From an uncultured Collinsella sp. (GTDB lineage: Bacteria > Actinomycetota > Coriobacteriia > Coriobacteriales > Coriobacteriaceae), in contig UQPF01000010.1 of the NCBI GenBank assembly GCA_900542905.1, forward strand, positions 1-64,000: DNA of 64,000 bases, read 5' to 3'. The notes beneath the pieces are model-generated. The model was not told where the DNA came from and made no database searches. It worked only from the letters and a program-made list of their open reading frames with translations. Below are positions 46,839-55,290 of this stretch, piece after piece. The translations under genes and the position numbers were made by a program. Position 1 is the first letter of the stretch, and each line of letters opens with the position of its first letter.

Positions 46839-47736
46839 TGTAAAGAAACGTGGCGGATTGGGACGTGGACTGAATGCTTTGGTTTCAGAGGCCGAGTATG
46901 AGACCGGCGGTTCGGCTGCATCGGCTTCTAATGCTGCATCTGAAACAAAACTACCTATTGAGGATATCGTTCCCAACCCTAATCAGCCGCGAATTCACTT
47001 TAACGAAACTGAACTTCGCGAGTTGAGCGAGTCAATCCAAGAACATGGCGTTTTGCAGCCGCTTTTGGTTCGCAAGCATGGAAACGGCTATGAGATCATC
47101 GCTGGTGAGCGTCGTTACCAGGCGTCAAAGCTTGCTGGCCTTGAAGAATTGCCAGTCATCATTAAAGAGGTAAATGATGAAGAGATGCTGGCTCTTGCTC
47201 TTATCGAAAACCTTCAACGTTCAGATCTGAATCCCGTCGAAGAGGCTAAGGGCTATCGACAGCTCATCGATGCCAGCGGTATGACCCAGGAGGCATTGTC
47301 GAAGGCAGTAAGCAAGTCACGCTCTGCAATTACAAACTCACTGCGTCTTCTCGATCTCCCCGAAGTAGTTCAGCAGATGATTTTTGAGGGTAAACTTACT
47401 GCTGGTCATGCACGTGCGATTCTTGCAGTTCCCTATGAGGATGCTCGAATTCGACTTGCAGAGAAGGTTGTTGCAGAGGGCCTTTCCGTAAGAGCGACAG
47501 AAAATCTTGCTCCGTTGTTTTCTGCCGGAGAGACACCTAAGACGCCGAGGCCTGCAACCCCTCAGTCTTTTAAAAAGGCGGCCCGCGTGCTTCGTCAGGT
47601 TTTTAATACCAACGTGCGTGTGAAGAGCTCGCGTGGAAAGAATAAGATTGAGATTGAGTTTAAAGACGAGGAAGAGCTCTCTCGTATTCTTGGCGAAATG
47701 ATTCAGTTTGATCAAGGAGGCCAAGATGAGGAATAG
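46831..47736 (+). CDS. parB: Chromosome-partitioning protein ParB/Spo0J
   Basis: Binds parS, spreads and loads SMC. The 301-residue protein has the CTP-binding N-terminal domain (NPNQPR, GERRYQASK, ENLQRSDLNPVEEA), the HTH domain (TQEALSKAVSKSRSAITNSL) and the C-terminal dimer domain. The GTG start overlaps parA by 8 nt. A small membrane protein gene overlaps its end. Confidence 0.96.
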   Translation: MPSVKKRGGLGRGLNALVSEAEYETGGSAASASNAASETKLPIEDIVPNPNQPRIHFNETELRELSESIQEHGVLQPLLVRKHGNGYEIIAGERRYQASKLAGLEELPVIIKEVNDEEMLALALIENLQRSDLNPVEEAKGYRQLIDASGMTQEALSKAVSKSRSAITNSLRLLDLPEVVQQMIFEGKLTAGHARAILAVPYEDARIRLAEKVVAEGLSVRATENLAPLFSAGETPKTPRPATPQSFKKAARVLRQVFNTNVRVKSSRGKNKIEIEFKDEEELSRILGEMIQFDQGGQDEE

Positions 47737-47980
47737 AATTTTAACTGCGATTGCATTGGCGACGACTGTCGCGGCTGGTGCCTTTGCTGGCTATAAGATC
47801 GCGACAGACGATGAACTTCGAGGTCGTTTGTTTCGTAGTGCGCAAGATATTATCGATACATCCAAGAAGAAAATGGATGTTATGACAGAAGATGTTGCAA
47901 TGCGTACTGCTCAGGTAACGAAGAATCCCAAGATTAATCAGGGTTGGGTCAGCAACCAATGGGAAAATGTAGGCTATTAG
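47726..47980 (+). CDS. Small single-pass membrane protein overlapping parB
   Basis: An 84-residue protein. An N-terminal membrane segment (residues 5-24, ILTAIALATTVAAGAFAGYK) is followed by a charged cytoplasmic helix (RGRLFRSAQDIIDTSKKKMDV), broadly like YtxH-type proteins. ATG 47726 has AAGGAGG upstream inside parB and overlaps it by 11 nt, so it is translationally coupled to ParB. The function is unknown; a membrane link to the partition machinery is only a guess from position. Confidence 0.78.
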   Translation: MRNRILTAIALATTVAAGAFAGYKIATDDELRGRLFRSAQDIIDTSKKKMDVMTEDVAMRTAQVTKNPKINQGWVSNQWENVGY

Positions 47981-48010
47981 GTACCTAACAATTACTTAGC
48001 ATATTGTGAT

Positions 48011-48050
48011 GGGTCCTTGTCTGATTCACGAGACAAGGACCCCTTATTTT
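48011..48050 (+). terminator. Terminator after the parAB unit
   Basis: GGGTCCTTGTCT pairs with AGACAAGGACCC, followed by CTTATTTT. Confidence 0.85.
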
Positions 48051-48104
48051 GGCCGTAAAAATGGGACCAGTAGCAGCTGATTCAAAATTAAGGTCAATAA
48101 ATGA

Positions 48105-48141
48105 AACGACCCCGGTTGCATATCCTGCAACCGGGGTCGTT
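48105..48141 (-). terminator. Terminator after rlmN
   Basis: A perfect 16-bp stem (AACGACCCCGGTTGCA and its complement) with a 5-nt loop. On the minus strand TCATTTATT follows. Confidence 0.8.
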
Positions 48142-48144
48142 CGA

Positions 48145-48160
48145 TGTTTCACATGAAACG
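48145..48160. promoter_or_regulatory. parS-like 16-mer near rlmN
   Basis: TGTTTCACATGAAACG has two differences from the perfect parS. It lies between the rlmN terminator and stop, so no coding need explains it; it may be a weak fourth site. Confidence 0.55.
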
Positions 48161-48177
48161 TTTTGGGTGCGACTCCC

Positions 48178-49230
48178 CTATGCGTTCTTCTGAACTTTGA
48201 AGCGCTGCTTCAGCTGTCCGCAAGCGGCGTCAATATCGTTACCACGGGAGTTACGAATCGTTGTCTCGATGCCACGGGACTCAAGGCGACGCTGAAGATC
48301 CTCAACCTTATGAATCGGCGACGGCTTGAGCGGGCTACCCTCGATGTCGTTAAGCTGAATGAGGTTAACGTGGCACAGCGTTCCCTCGCAGAAGTCGCAG
48401 AGCGCCTGCATTTCCGGATTCGTATCGTTGACGCCTTCGATCATGGCATACTCATAGGTTGGGCGGCGGCCGGTCTTCTCGGTGTAGAGCTGAAGCGCTT
48501 CGTGAAGGCGAAGCAGCGTGTACTTCTTAACACCGGGCATGAGCTTATTGCGCGTCGACTGGATGGCGGAATGCAGTGAAACAGCAAGCGTGAACTGCTC
48601 GGGGATGTCGGCAAATTTGCGAATACCGGGAATAACGCCACTGGTAGAGACGGTGAGGTGACGAGCGCCGATACCGATGCCATCGGGTTCGTTGAGGATT
48701 CGCAGCGCCTTGAGAACCTCGTCGTAGTTGGCAAACGGCTCGCCCTGGCCCATGAAGACAACGCTCGTGGCGCGCTCGCCAAAGTCGTTGGATACATGAA
48801 GTACCTGGTCGACGATCTCTTGAGCGGTCAGAGAGCGCTTGAGGCCGTTGAGACCGGTAGCGCAAAAGGCACAGCCCATGCCGCAGCCTGCCTGGGTGGA
48901 AACGCAGACGGAAAGCTTGTTACGACGGGGCATGCCGACAGTCTCGACGGAAACGCCGTCGTGGTATTCGAGCAGATACTTGCGCGAGCCATCTTTGGAA
49001 ACCTGCTTGGTGAGTTCAGTGGGCGTGTCAAAGGCAAAAGCCTCTTTAAGCTGCTCGCGGAAAGCCTTGGGAATGTTGGTCATATCGTCAAACGAACAAA
49101 CGTTCTTCTCGAAGACCCATTCAATGAGCTGCTTCGCGCGGAACGCGGGCTGGCCAAGTTCGGCCACGAGCTCGCGAATATCGTTTTGGCTCAAGTCGCG
49201 AATGTCCTGAGATTTAGTCCTGGGATTCAT
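48178..49230 (-). CDS. rlmN: Dual-specificity RNA methyltransferase RlmN
   Basis: Radical-SAM enzyme that methylates C2 of adenine in 23S rRNA A2503 and some tRNAs. The 350-residue protein has the cluster motif CGMGCAFC (Cys-x3-Cys-x2-Cys) and the catalytic C-terminal Cys in DIDAACGQL. ATG 49230 is divergent from ddl with 85 nt between. Confidence 0.96.
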   Translation of the reverse strand: MNPRTKSQDIRDLSQNDIRELVAELGQPAFRAKQLIEWVFEKNVCSFDDMTNIPKAFREQLKEAFAFDTPTELTKQVSKDGSRKYLLEYHDGVSVETVGMPRRNKLSVCVSTQAGCGMGCAFCATGLNGLKRSLTAQEIVDQVLHVSNDFGERATSVVFMGQGEPFANYDEVLKALRILNEPDGIGIGARHLTVSTSGVIPGIRKFADIPEQFTLAVSLHSAIQSTRNKLMPGVKKYTLLRLHEALQLYTEKTGRRPTYEYAMIEGVNDTNPEMQALCDFCEGTLCHVNLIQLNDIEGSPLKPSPIHKVEDLQRRLESRGIETTIRNSRGNDIDAACGQLKQRFKVQKNA

Positions 49231-49315
49231 GGAAGCCTTTCGATTTTGGGGAAACGTAGAGGGTATCGCTACAATATGGTATCAGCTGCAGAAATTATAG
49301 AGGAGGAGTCTGCCC

Positions 49316-50281
49316 ATGCCGGGTAAAAGCCTAGAGAACATGCACGTAGCGGTCTTGGCGGGCGGTCATTCCGCTGAGCGCGAGATCTCGCTCAATTCGG
49401 GAAAGAACGTTGTGGTGGCACTGAGGGAAGCCGGCTACACCTCGGTGGAGCTGCTCGATACGGCCGCTGATGACTTTATGGTAACCATGGCAACCGGCGG
49501 CTTTGACGTGGCGTTTATCGCCATGCACGGTGCCGGCGGCGAGGATGGTGCCATGCAGGGCGCCATGGAGACCCTGGGTATCCCCTACACGGCTTCGGGC
49601 GTGCTTGCCAGCGCCTGCGGTGCCGACAAGGAGGTCTCTAAGCTCCTGTACGCCAAGGCGGGCATTCCCATTGCCCCCGGCCTTGCGCTCGAGGTGGGCG
49701 ATGAAGTCGATATCGATCATATCGTCGAGGTTTGTGGCGAGCGCTGCTTTGTGAAGCCGGCCGTCAACGGTTCCAGCTATGGCATTTCCCTGGTCCATGA
49801 GCCCTCCGAGCTGCCCGCGGCAATCGCCAAGGCGTTTGAGTACGGCGACAAAGTACTGGTCGAGAAGTGCATCGAGGGTACCGAGATCACCGTCGGCGTA
49901 TACGGCGAAGATGACGTGCGCGCTCTGCCGATTGTCGAGATTCGTAAGCCCGAGGACTGTGAGTTCTACGATCTGGACGTGAAGTATGTCGACCCTACGG
50001 ACATCCATCGCATTCCGGCGCAGATTTCACCCGAGAATTACGCTCGTGCCCAGGAGCTTGCCTGTGCTGCTCACAAGGCCCTCGGTTGCCTGGGTATCTC
50101 GCGCAGCGACTTTATCGTGAGTGAGGACGGCCCCGTTATCCTCGAGACCAATACCATTCCCGGCATGACCGATACGTCGCTGTATCCGGACGAGATCCGC
50201 CACACCGACGACATGACGTTCCCGCAGGTCTGTGACAGCCTGATCCGTATGGGCCTTCGTCGAGCGGGCATTGCATGCTAA
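49316..50281 (+). CDS. ddl: D-alanine-D-alanine ligase
   Basis: Makes the D-Ala-D-Ala end of peptidoglycan precursors. The 321-residue protein is of ATP-grasp type: LAGGHSAEREISL at the start, MHGAGGEDGAMQG, and the C-terminal ILETNTIPGMT. ATG 49316 follows GGAGGAG. A -10-like TACAAT (49270-49275) is upstream. Its end overlaps the DinG gene by 7 nt. Confidence 0.95.
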   Translation: MPGKSLENMHVAVLAGGHSAEREISLNSGKNVVVALREAGYTSVELLDTAADDFMVTMATGGFDVAFIAMHGAGGEDGAMQGAMETLGIPYTASGVLASACGADKEVSKLLYAKAGIPIAPGLALEVGDEVDIDHIVEVCGERCFVKPAVNGSSYGISLVHEPSELPAAIAKAFEYGDKVLVEKCIEGTEITVGVYGEDDVRALPIVEIRKPEDCEFYDLDVKYVDPTDIHRIPAQISPENYARAQELACAAHKALGCLGISRSDFIVSEDGPVILETNTIPGMTDTSLYPDEIRHTDDMTFPQVCDSLIRMGLRRAGIAC

Positions 50282-53169
50282 TCGAGGACGCGGTTTCGTC
50301 AGGAACGCCGCAGTTTGTCATCGACTCCTATGCCACGCTTGCCGAACGCGCCAAAACGCAGTCCTTTGGTCTTATCGAGGAAGATGTGATTGTCCTCGAT
50401 ACCGAGACCACAGGTCTTTCGGTGCAGGACAATGAACTGATCGAGATCTCGGCGGCCCGTCTTTCGGGCCGCGAGATCGTCGACCGTTTCGATACCTTCG
50501 TGCATCCCAAGCAGCTGATTCCCGCCGAGATTACCGAGCTCACGAGCATTACAAATGCCGATGTGGCAGATGCCCCGTCGGCCGTTGAGGCCGTCGCCGC
50601 TCTCGCCGATTTTGTCGGTGGTTGCCCGGTGATCGCACATAACGCCACGTTCGACCGCTCGTTTATCGAGTCGGTCAAAGGCGGCGTCAACGTGAGCGAT
50701 ATTTGGATCGATTCGCTGGCGCTGTCGCGAATCGCGCTTCCGCGCCTGGCCTCGCACAAGCTGTCTTTTATGGCCGATCTGTTTGGCTGTGACTCGGTAT
50801 CACACCGTGCCAATGCCGACGTCGACGCCCTGTGTGGCGTATGGCGCGTGTTGCTCGTGGCGCTCACCGACTTGCCCCAGGGCCTCATGGCGCGCCTAGC
50901 CGACATGCATCCGGATGTGCCTTGGTCCTATCGTCCTATCTTCTCATTCTTGGCAGGGCAGAACCCTGGTTCTATCTTCTCTCTCAGCGCCGCTCGTGCT
51001 GACGTTCTCAAGGCCGATCGCGCCGACGATCGGGTGGACGCCCACGAACTGCCGGTCCTCAAGATGCCGAGTCGTGAGGAGATTGAGGCAGACTATGCGC
51101 CAGGTGGCCTGGTCAATCGCATGTACCCCACCTACGAGCCGCGTGATGAGCAGATTGCGATGGCGCTCGAGGTCCGCGATGCGCTGGTCACGGGCACTCA
51201 TCGTGTAATTGAGGCGGGCACGGGCGTCGGCAAATCGATGGCCTATCTGGTGCCTTTTGCCGAGGCAGCACGCCGTAACAACATCACGGTTGGTATTGCG
51301 ACCAAATCGAACAATCTTGCCGACCAGCTCATGTACCATGAGCTGCCAAAACTTGCCGAGCAACTGGACGGTGGTCTGTCATTTTGCGCTCTCAAGGGCT
51401 ATGACCACTATCCGTGCCTGCGCAAGCTTGAGCGCATGAGCCGAGGCCAGGTCGAGATTACCACCAAGCGCGACCCGGCGGACACGCTCACGGCGGTCGC
51501 GGTCATTATGGCGTACGTCTGCCAATCAGCCGATGGCGACCTCGACTCGCTCGGCATTCGGTGGCGCAGCGTCAACCGCCCCGACTTTACGACGGCCTCG
51601 CGCGAGTGTGCTCGTCGCCTCTGCCCGTTTTTCCCTGATAAATGTTTGGTCCACGGCGCTCGCCGTCGTGCGGCGCATGCCGATGTGGTGGTCACCAACC
51701 ATTCCCTGCTGTTCCGCAATGTCGCGGCCGAGGGCAGGATTTTACCTCCGATTCGTCATTGGGTAATCGACGAGGCCCATTCCATCGAGCGCGAGGCGCG
51801 CCGTCAGTGGGCGCGCGTGGTGTCGGCGGACGAATCACGCGTTCTGTTTGAGCGCCTGGGTGGCTCGAGCACCGGCGCGCTAAGCCAGGTTTCCCGTGAT
51901 TTGGCAACCTCCGAGGGCTCTACGCTCTACCTGGGCCTTACTGCCAAGGCGACGTCGACGGTTGCGCGCGCGAGCATGGCAATCGCCGACGTGTTCGATG
52001 GCGTTCGCGAGCTCGGTCGCCGTGCCCGTGGGGGTTATGACAATGCCAATCTATGGATTGGCCCCGAGTTGCGCGAATCTGACGACTGGCATGATTTCTT
52101 ACAGTCGGCCTACACTGCCATCGACGCATTGGAACAGGCTGACAAGAGAGTCGACGCGCTGGTGCAAGCCGTCGCCGCCGACAAGCCCGAGGTTGTTGTC
52201 GACCTGGGCGATATCTCACGCCGCCTGCACGAGCTGGCCGAGAACCTCAAACTCATCATTGATGGCACCGATGAACACTACGTGTATTCGCTGCAGGTCA
52301 ATCGCAGGTTGCGTGCCGGCGGAGAGTCGATGACCGCAGAGCGCATCGACATTGGCGAGGCCTTGGCAACCGAGTGGCTGCCCGAGGTTCACACGGCTAT
52401 CTTTGCCTCGGCGACCATGACGGTGTCCAAAAGCTTTGAACACTTTAACCATGCGGTCGGCCTCGATCGCATCGGTGCTTCAACATCCTCATCGCTGCAC
52501 TTGGACTCGAGCTACGACTTCGATTCGAACATGGCTGTAGTCGTTGCGGGCGATATCCCCGATCCGCGCGATCGTGAGAGCTATCTTACGGCGCTCGAGC
52601 GCGTGCTGGTCGACGCCCATCTTGCCATGGGCGGATCGGTGCTCACGTTGTTCACCAATCGGCGCGACATGGAAGACCTGTACGCCCGCGTTGAGCCCAA
52701 GATGGCCCGTGCGGGTCTGGAGCTCAACTGCCAGCAGCGCAACTCATCTCCTCGTCGCCTGCGCGACCGGTTTATCAACGAGCCGACCTCGTCGCTTTTT
52801 GCGCTTAAGGCCTTCTGGGAGGGGTTTGACGCCAGCGGCGAGACGCTGCGTTGCGTCATCATTCCCAAGCTGCCGTTCTCGAGCCCCACGGACCCGCTCT
52901 CGTGCGAGCGCAACCTGCGCGAAGACCGCGCTTGGGCGCGCTATTCGCTGCCCGAGGCGGTGCTCGAGGTTAAGCAGGCGGCCGGCCGCCTTATCCGCTC
53001 GTCGACCGATTGCGGCGTGCTGATTCTGGCCGACCCGCGCCTGGTGACGAAGGGCTACGGGAAGAAGTTCTTAACGTCGCTGCCCACGAGCTCCTACCAG
53101 CGCATCGAATCGGCGCAGATCGGTCACTATCTGCAACTGTGGCGCGCACACCACGAGCGGCGGCGCTAA
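50275..53169 (+). CDS. DinG-family exonuclease-helicase
   Basis: A 964-residue protein. Residues 35-195 are a DnaQ-type 3'-5' exonuclease (Asp42 and Glu44 in LDTETTGLS, HNATFDRSFIE). Residues 285-960 are an XPD/DinG-type helicase: Walker A EAGTGVGKS (313-321), DEAH 499-502, and four cysteines (Cys381, 445, 450, 457) that could hold the Fe-S cluster, then GRLIRSSTDCG near the end. The fused form occurs in Gram-positive bacteria and is implicated in DNA repair. It overlaps ddl at the start and the convergent WYL gene by 4 nt at the end. Confidence 0.9.
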   Translation: MLIEDAVSSGTPQFVIDSYATLAERAKTQSFGLIEEDVIVLDTETTGLSVQDNELIEISAARLSGREIVDRFDTFVHPKQLIPAEITELTSITNADVADAPSAVEAVAALADFVGGCPVIAHNATFDRSFIESVKGGVNVSDIWIDSLALSRIALPRLASHKLSFMADLFGCDSVSHRANADVDALCGVWRVLLVALTDLPQGLMARLADMHPDVPWSYRPIFSFLAGQNPGSIFSLSAARADVLKADRADDRVDAHELPVLKMPSREEIEADYAPGGLVNRMYPTYEPRDEQIAMALEVRDALVTGTHRVIEAGTGVGKSMAYLVPFAEAARRNNITVGIATKSNNLADQLMYHELPKLAEQLDGGLSFCALKGYDHYPCLRKLERMSRGQVEITTKRDPADTLTAVAVIMAYVCQSADGDLDSLGIRWRSVNRPDFTTASRECARRLCPFFPDKCLVHGARRRAAHADVVVTNHSLLFRNVAAEGRILPPIRHWVIDEAHSIEREARRQWARVVSADESRVLFERLGGSSTGALSQVSRDLATSEGSTLYLGLTAKATSTVARASMAIADVFDGVRELGRRARGGYDNANLWIGPELRESDDWHDFLQSAYTAIDALEQADKRVDALVQAVAADKPEVVVDLGDISRRLHELAENLKLIIDGTDEHYVYSLQVNRRLRAGGESMTAERIDIGEALATEWLPEVHTAIFASATMTVSKSFEHFNHAVGLDRIGASTSSSLHLDSSYDFDSNMAVVVAGDIPDPRDRESYLTALERVLVDAHLAMGGSVLTLFTNRRDMEDLYARVEPKMARAGLELNCQQRNSSPRRLRDRFINEPTSSLFALKAFWEGFDASGETLRCVIIPKLPFSSPTDPLSCERNLREDRAWARYSLPEAVLEVKQAAGRLIRSSTDCGVLILADPRLVTKGYGKKFLTSLPTSSYQRIESAQIGHYLQLWRAHHERRR

Positions 53170-54083
53170 AGCGGACAGACGAGGGTTTTTGCCATATCGC
53201 ACAGACGCTTTGACAGGGCGGGGTCATCCAAGATGCGGATGGCTCCGCCCGCTGCGATTATCTGGCTCAGTAGCCAACGCTCGGAGCCGTAATGCACGGT
53301 TACCGTTGCCATGTCTGCCCCGCTGCGCTCGATTAGGGTGATGCCGGCCCAGTCCAGATGCTCCGCCATATCGAATGGCATCAAGAGCTTTGCGCTACGC
53401 TGCGTCCGGGCAAGGGAATCGTGGAGGGATGCGACGCCCGGTGTGTGAGGCACGACGGAGTCTTCCGTCAAGGTGAGTCCCTCGATTTTATCCATGCGAT
53501 AGGTGCGCTGCTCATCGACCGCGATGTCCCAGGCAATCAGGTATGTTTGGTCGCCGTTTACCGTAATGCGCAAGGGGTCGACCAGACGCTCGCGTGGCCG
53601 TGCATCGTCCATCGAGCGATACGAGATGCGGCAGCGAACGCCGTCCTGAATGGCGCAGCTCAGCTGCTGCCAGTGTGACCCGTGGTTGACGGTGTCAAAG
53701 ACGCGCTGGTTATAGCCGAGCTCTTCGGGCAGAAGGGCATGTCGAATCCGAGCTGCCGTCTGCGGCTCGATCCCCAACGATTCAAGTTCGTGGTTGAGCA
53801 CAGCGCCTTCGGCGGCACTCAGACGCAGCGGTAGCACACGTCCGGCGTCACCGGTGAGGACCACACGCTCGCCGTGGCATTCGCAGATGATGCGCGCACC
53901 CGATTCTCGGTCCGCGAGCGTCGAGACGATCTCGAGAATCTCGTCGAGTGATACTCCCGTGATGTCAAAGCGGTCGCAAATTTCGGTTCGTGTCATGCCG
54001 CTCTCGCCGGCGGCGTAGAGGGCCTCCATGATGTCGATGGCGCGCGAGAGTCTCTGCTCGCTGGTGAGTTTACGCACGGGCAT
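53166..54083 (-). CDS. WYL-domain transcription regulator (PafC-like)
   Basis: A 305-residue protein with an N-terminal HTH (LSRAIDIMEALYAAGESGMTRTEICDRF, in two pieces), a WYL-type sensor core (RCRISYRSMDDARPRERLVDPLR) and a C-terminal extension. WYL regulators bind nucleic acid or ligand; PafB-PafC pairs in Actinobacteria activate DNA-damage genes. ATG 54083 lies inside the end of the upstream WYL gene (14-nt overlap), the typical tandem arrangement. TTG 54104 is an alternative. Confidence 0.85.
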   Translation of the reverse strand: MPVRKLTSEQRLSRAIDIMEALYAAGESGMTRTEICDRFDITGVSLDEILEIVSTLADRESGARIICECHGERVVLTGDAGRVLPLRLSAAEGAVLNHELESLGIEPQTAARIRHALLPEELGYNQRVFDTVNHGSHWQQLSCAIQDGVRCRISYRSMDDARPRERLVDPLRITVNGDQTYLIAWDIAVDEQRTYRMDKIEGLTLTEDSVVPHTPGVASLHDSLARTQRSAKLLMPFDMAEHLDWAGITLIERSGADMATVTVHYGSERWLLSQIIAAGGAIRILDDPALSKRLCDMAKTLVCPL

Positions 54084-55092
54084 GCTCGTGCACCGTCCTT
54101 TCAATGAGGTGGTTCCACGCCTGCTTGAGCGATTTGGGGGCCATGGGCCTCATGCCGTCCATGGCGTGGACCATGCAAAATGAGGCGGCGGCTTCAAGGT
54201 CGCGCACGTCAACGGTCCAGATCCATCCCGCATCGGTGTGTGCGAGCTCACCTCGCCCGCGCGTGAGGCCGTTGATCATATCGATCTGCGCCTGAGGGGC
54301 GAACGAGAACGTGGCTGCAACGGGCGGTCGGTCGGCAAAATCGAATTCAAAGAACAGACAGTCGTTGAGATTGAAGTCCGCAGGGATGGCGTAGGCCTTC
54401 GAAGGACGCCATGCGCGAACGATACGGTCGCAGCGGAATGTCCTGATGTCGTCGGTGACATTGTCGAGGCCGCAGAAGTACGCCACGCCCTCGCGTTCGA
54501 ACATGCCGTAGACACAGACGGTACGTTCTTTCTGCTCGCCGCGTCCGTTCTGATATAAAAATCGCAGCGCGCATCGCTCGGCAAAGGCGCTCCATACCGC
54601 ATCGACGGTGGGAGAGCGGCGGATCGGTACTTCGTCCACCGCCGACATGCCGGTGAGGTAGGCAATTTTGGAGCGAATATCGGCAAGCGGCGCGGCAAAG
54701 GTGGAAGAGCCGGCCGCTAGCGTCTGGTCGATGGCGTTGAGTAGGATATCGGCGTCGTCTGCGGTGATGAGGCCGCCTGCAGCAAACGTGTGCTCGCGGT
54801 CGATTGTCCACGAGCTTTCCTCGGTCTCCTGCGCACCGGCGGGGCGAACCTCCTTGATTAAGATGCCACGCTCGAGCAGTTTGTCACGATCGCGCCGAAA
54901 CTTGCGCTTATCCGAGTCGATGTTGCCCGAGCCATATCCCAGGTCAGAATCCAAGACGATCTGCTCGGTCGTCAGCGGTTCGGGGGAGCTGTTGAGCACA
55001 AAGAAAAGATTGAGGATGCGCTGAGCCGTTTTATCGAAACCGGGCTCCGAATTCCCCTTTTTAATTGTTGCGGTCGCGTCGCTTGCCGTCAT
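54070..55092 (-). CDS. WYL-domain transcription regulator (PafB-like)
   Basis: A 340-residue protein with an HTH at about 20-80 (QRILNLFFVLNSSPEPLTTEQ, FRRDRDKLLERGI) and a WYL-like core (LRFLYQNGRGEQKERTVCVYG, GLDNVTDDIRTFRCDRI, each a piece). It is the first gene of the two-gene WYL operon. ATG 55092 follows GAGGACTCT. It is divergent from the 55291 gene. Assignment as PafB rather than PafC is by order only. Confidence 0.83.
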   Translation of the reverse strand: MTASDATATIKKGNSEPGFDKTAQRILNLFFVLNSSPEPLTTEQIVLDSDLGYGSGNIDSDKRKFRRDRDKLLERGILIKEVRPAGAQETEESSWTIDREHTFAAGGLITADDADILLNAIDQTLAAGSSTFAAPLADIRSKIAYLTGMSAVDEVPIRRSPTVDAVWSAFAERCALRFLYQNGRGEQKERTVCVYGMFEREGVAYFCGLDNVTDDIRTFRCDRIVRAWRPSKAYAIPADFNLNDCLFFEFDFADRPPVAATFSFAPQAQIDMINGLTRGRGELAHTDAGWIWTVDVRDLEAAASFCMVHAMDGMRPMAPKSLKQAWNHLIERTVHEHARA

Positions 55093-55290
55093 AGAGTCCT
55101 CGCATGAGAAGGTGGTTTGCTGCCATGATTTTAGTCCGATATGGAGATTAGGCTATATCCTTGTCCGCTCGGGGCGTTAAGATGGCCCGAATTCGGTCGT
55201 TTGCGCTCGCTCGGGGTATACTTTCGACTATATACGGTTCTAATGTGCATGCATTGGGCCTATTTGTCGGATTATGGATGTGGAGCGCAC

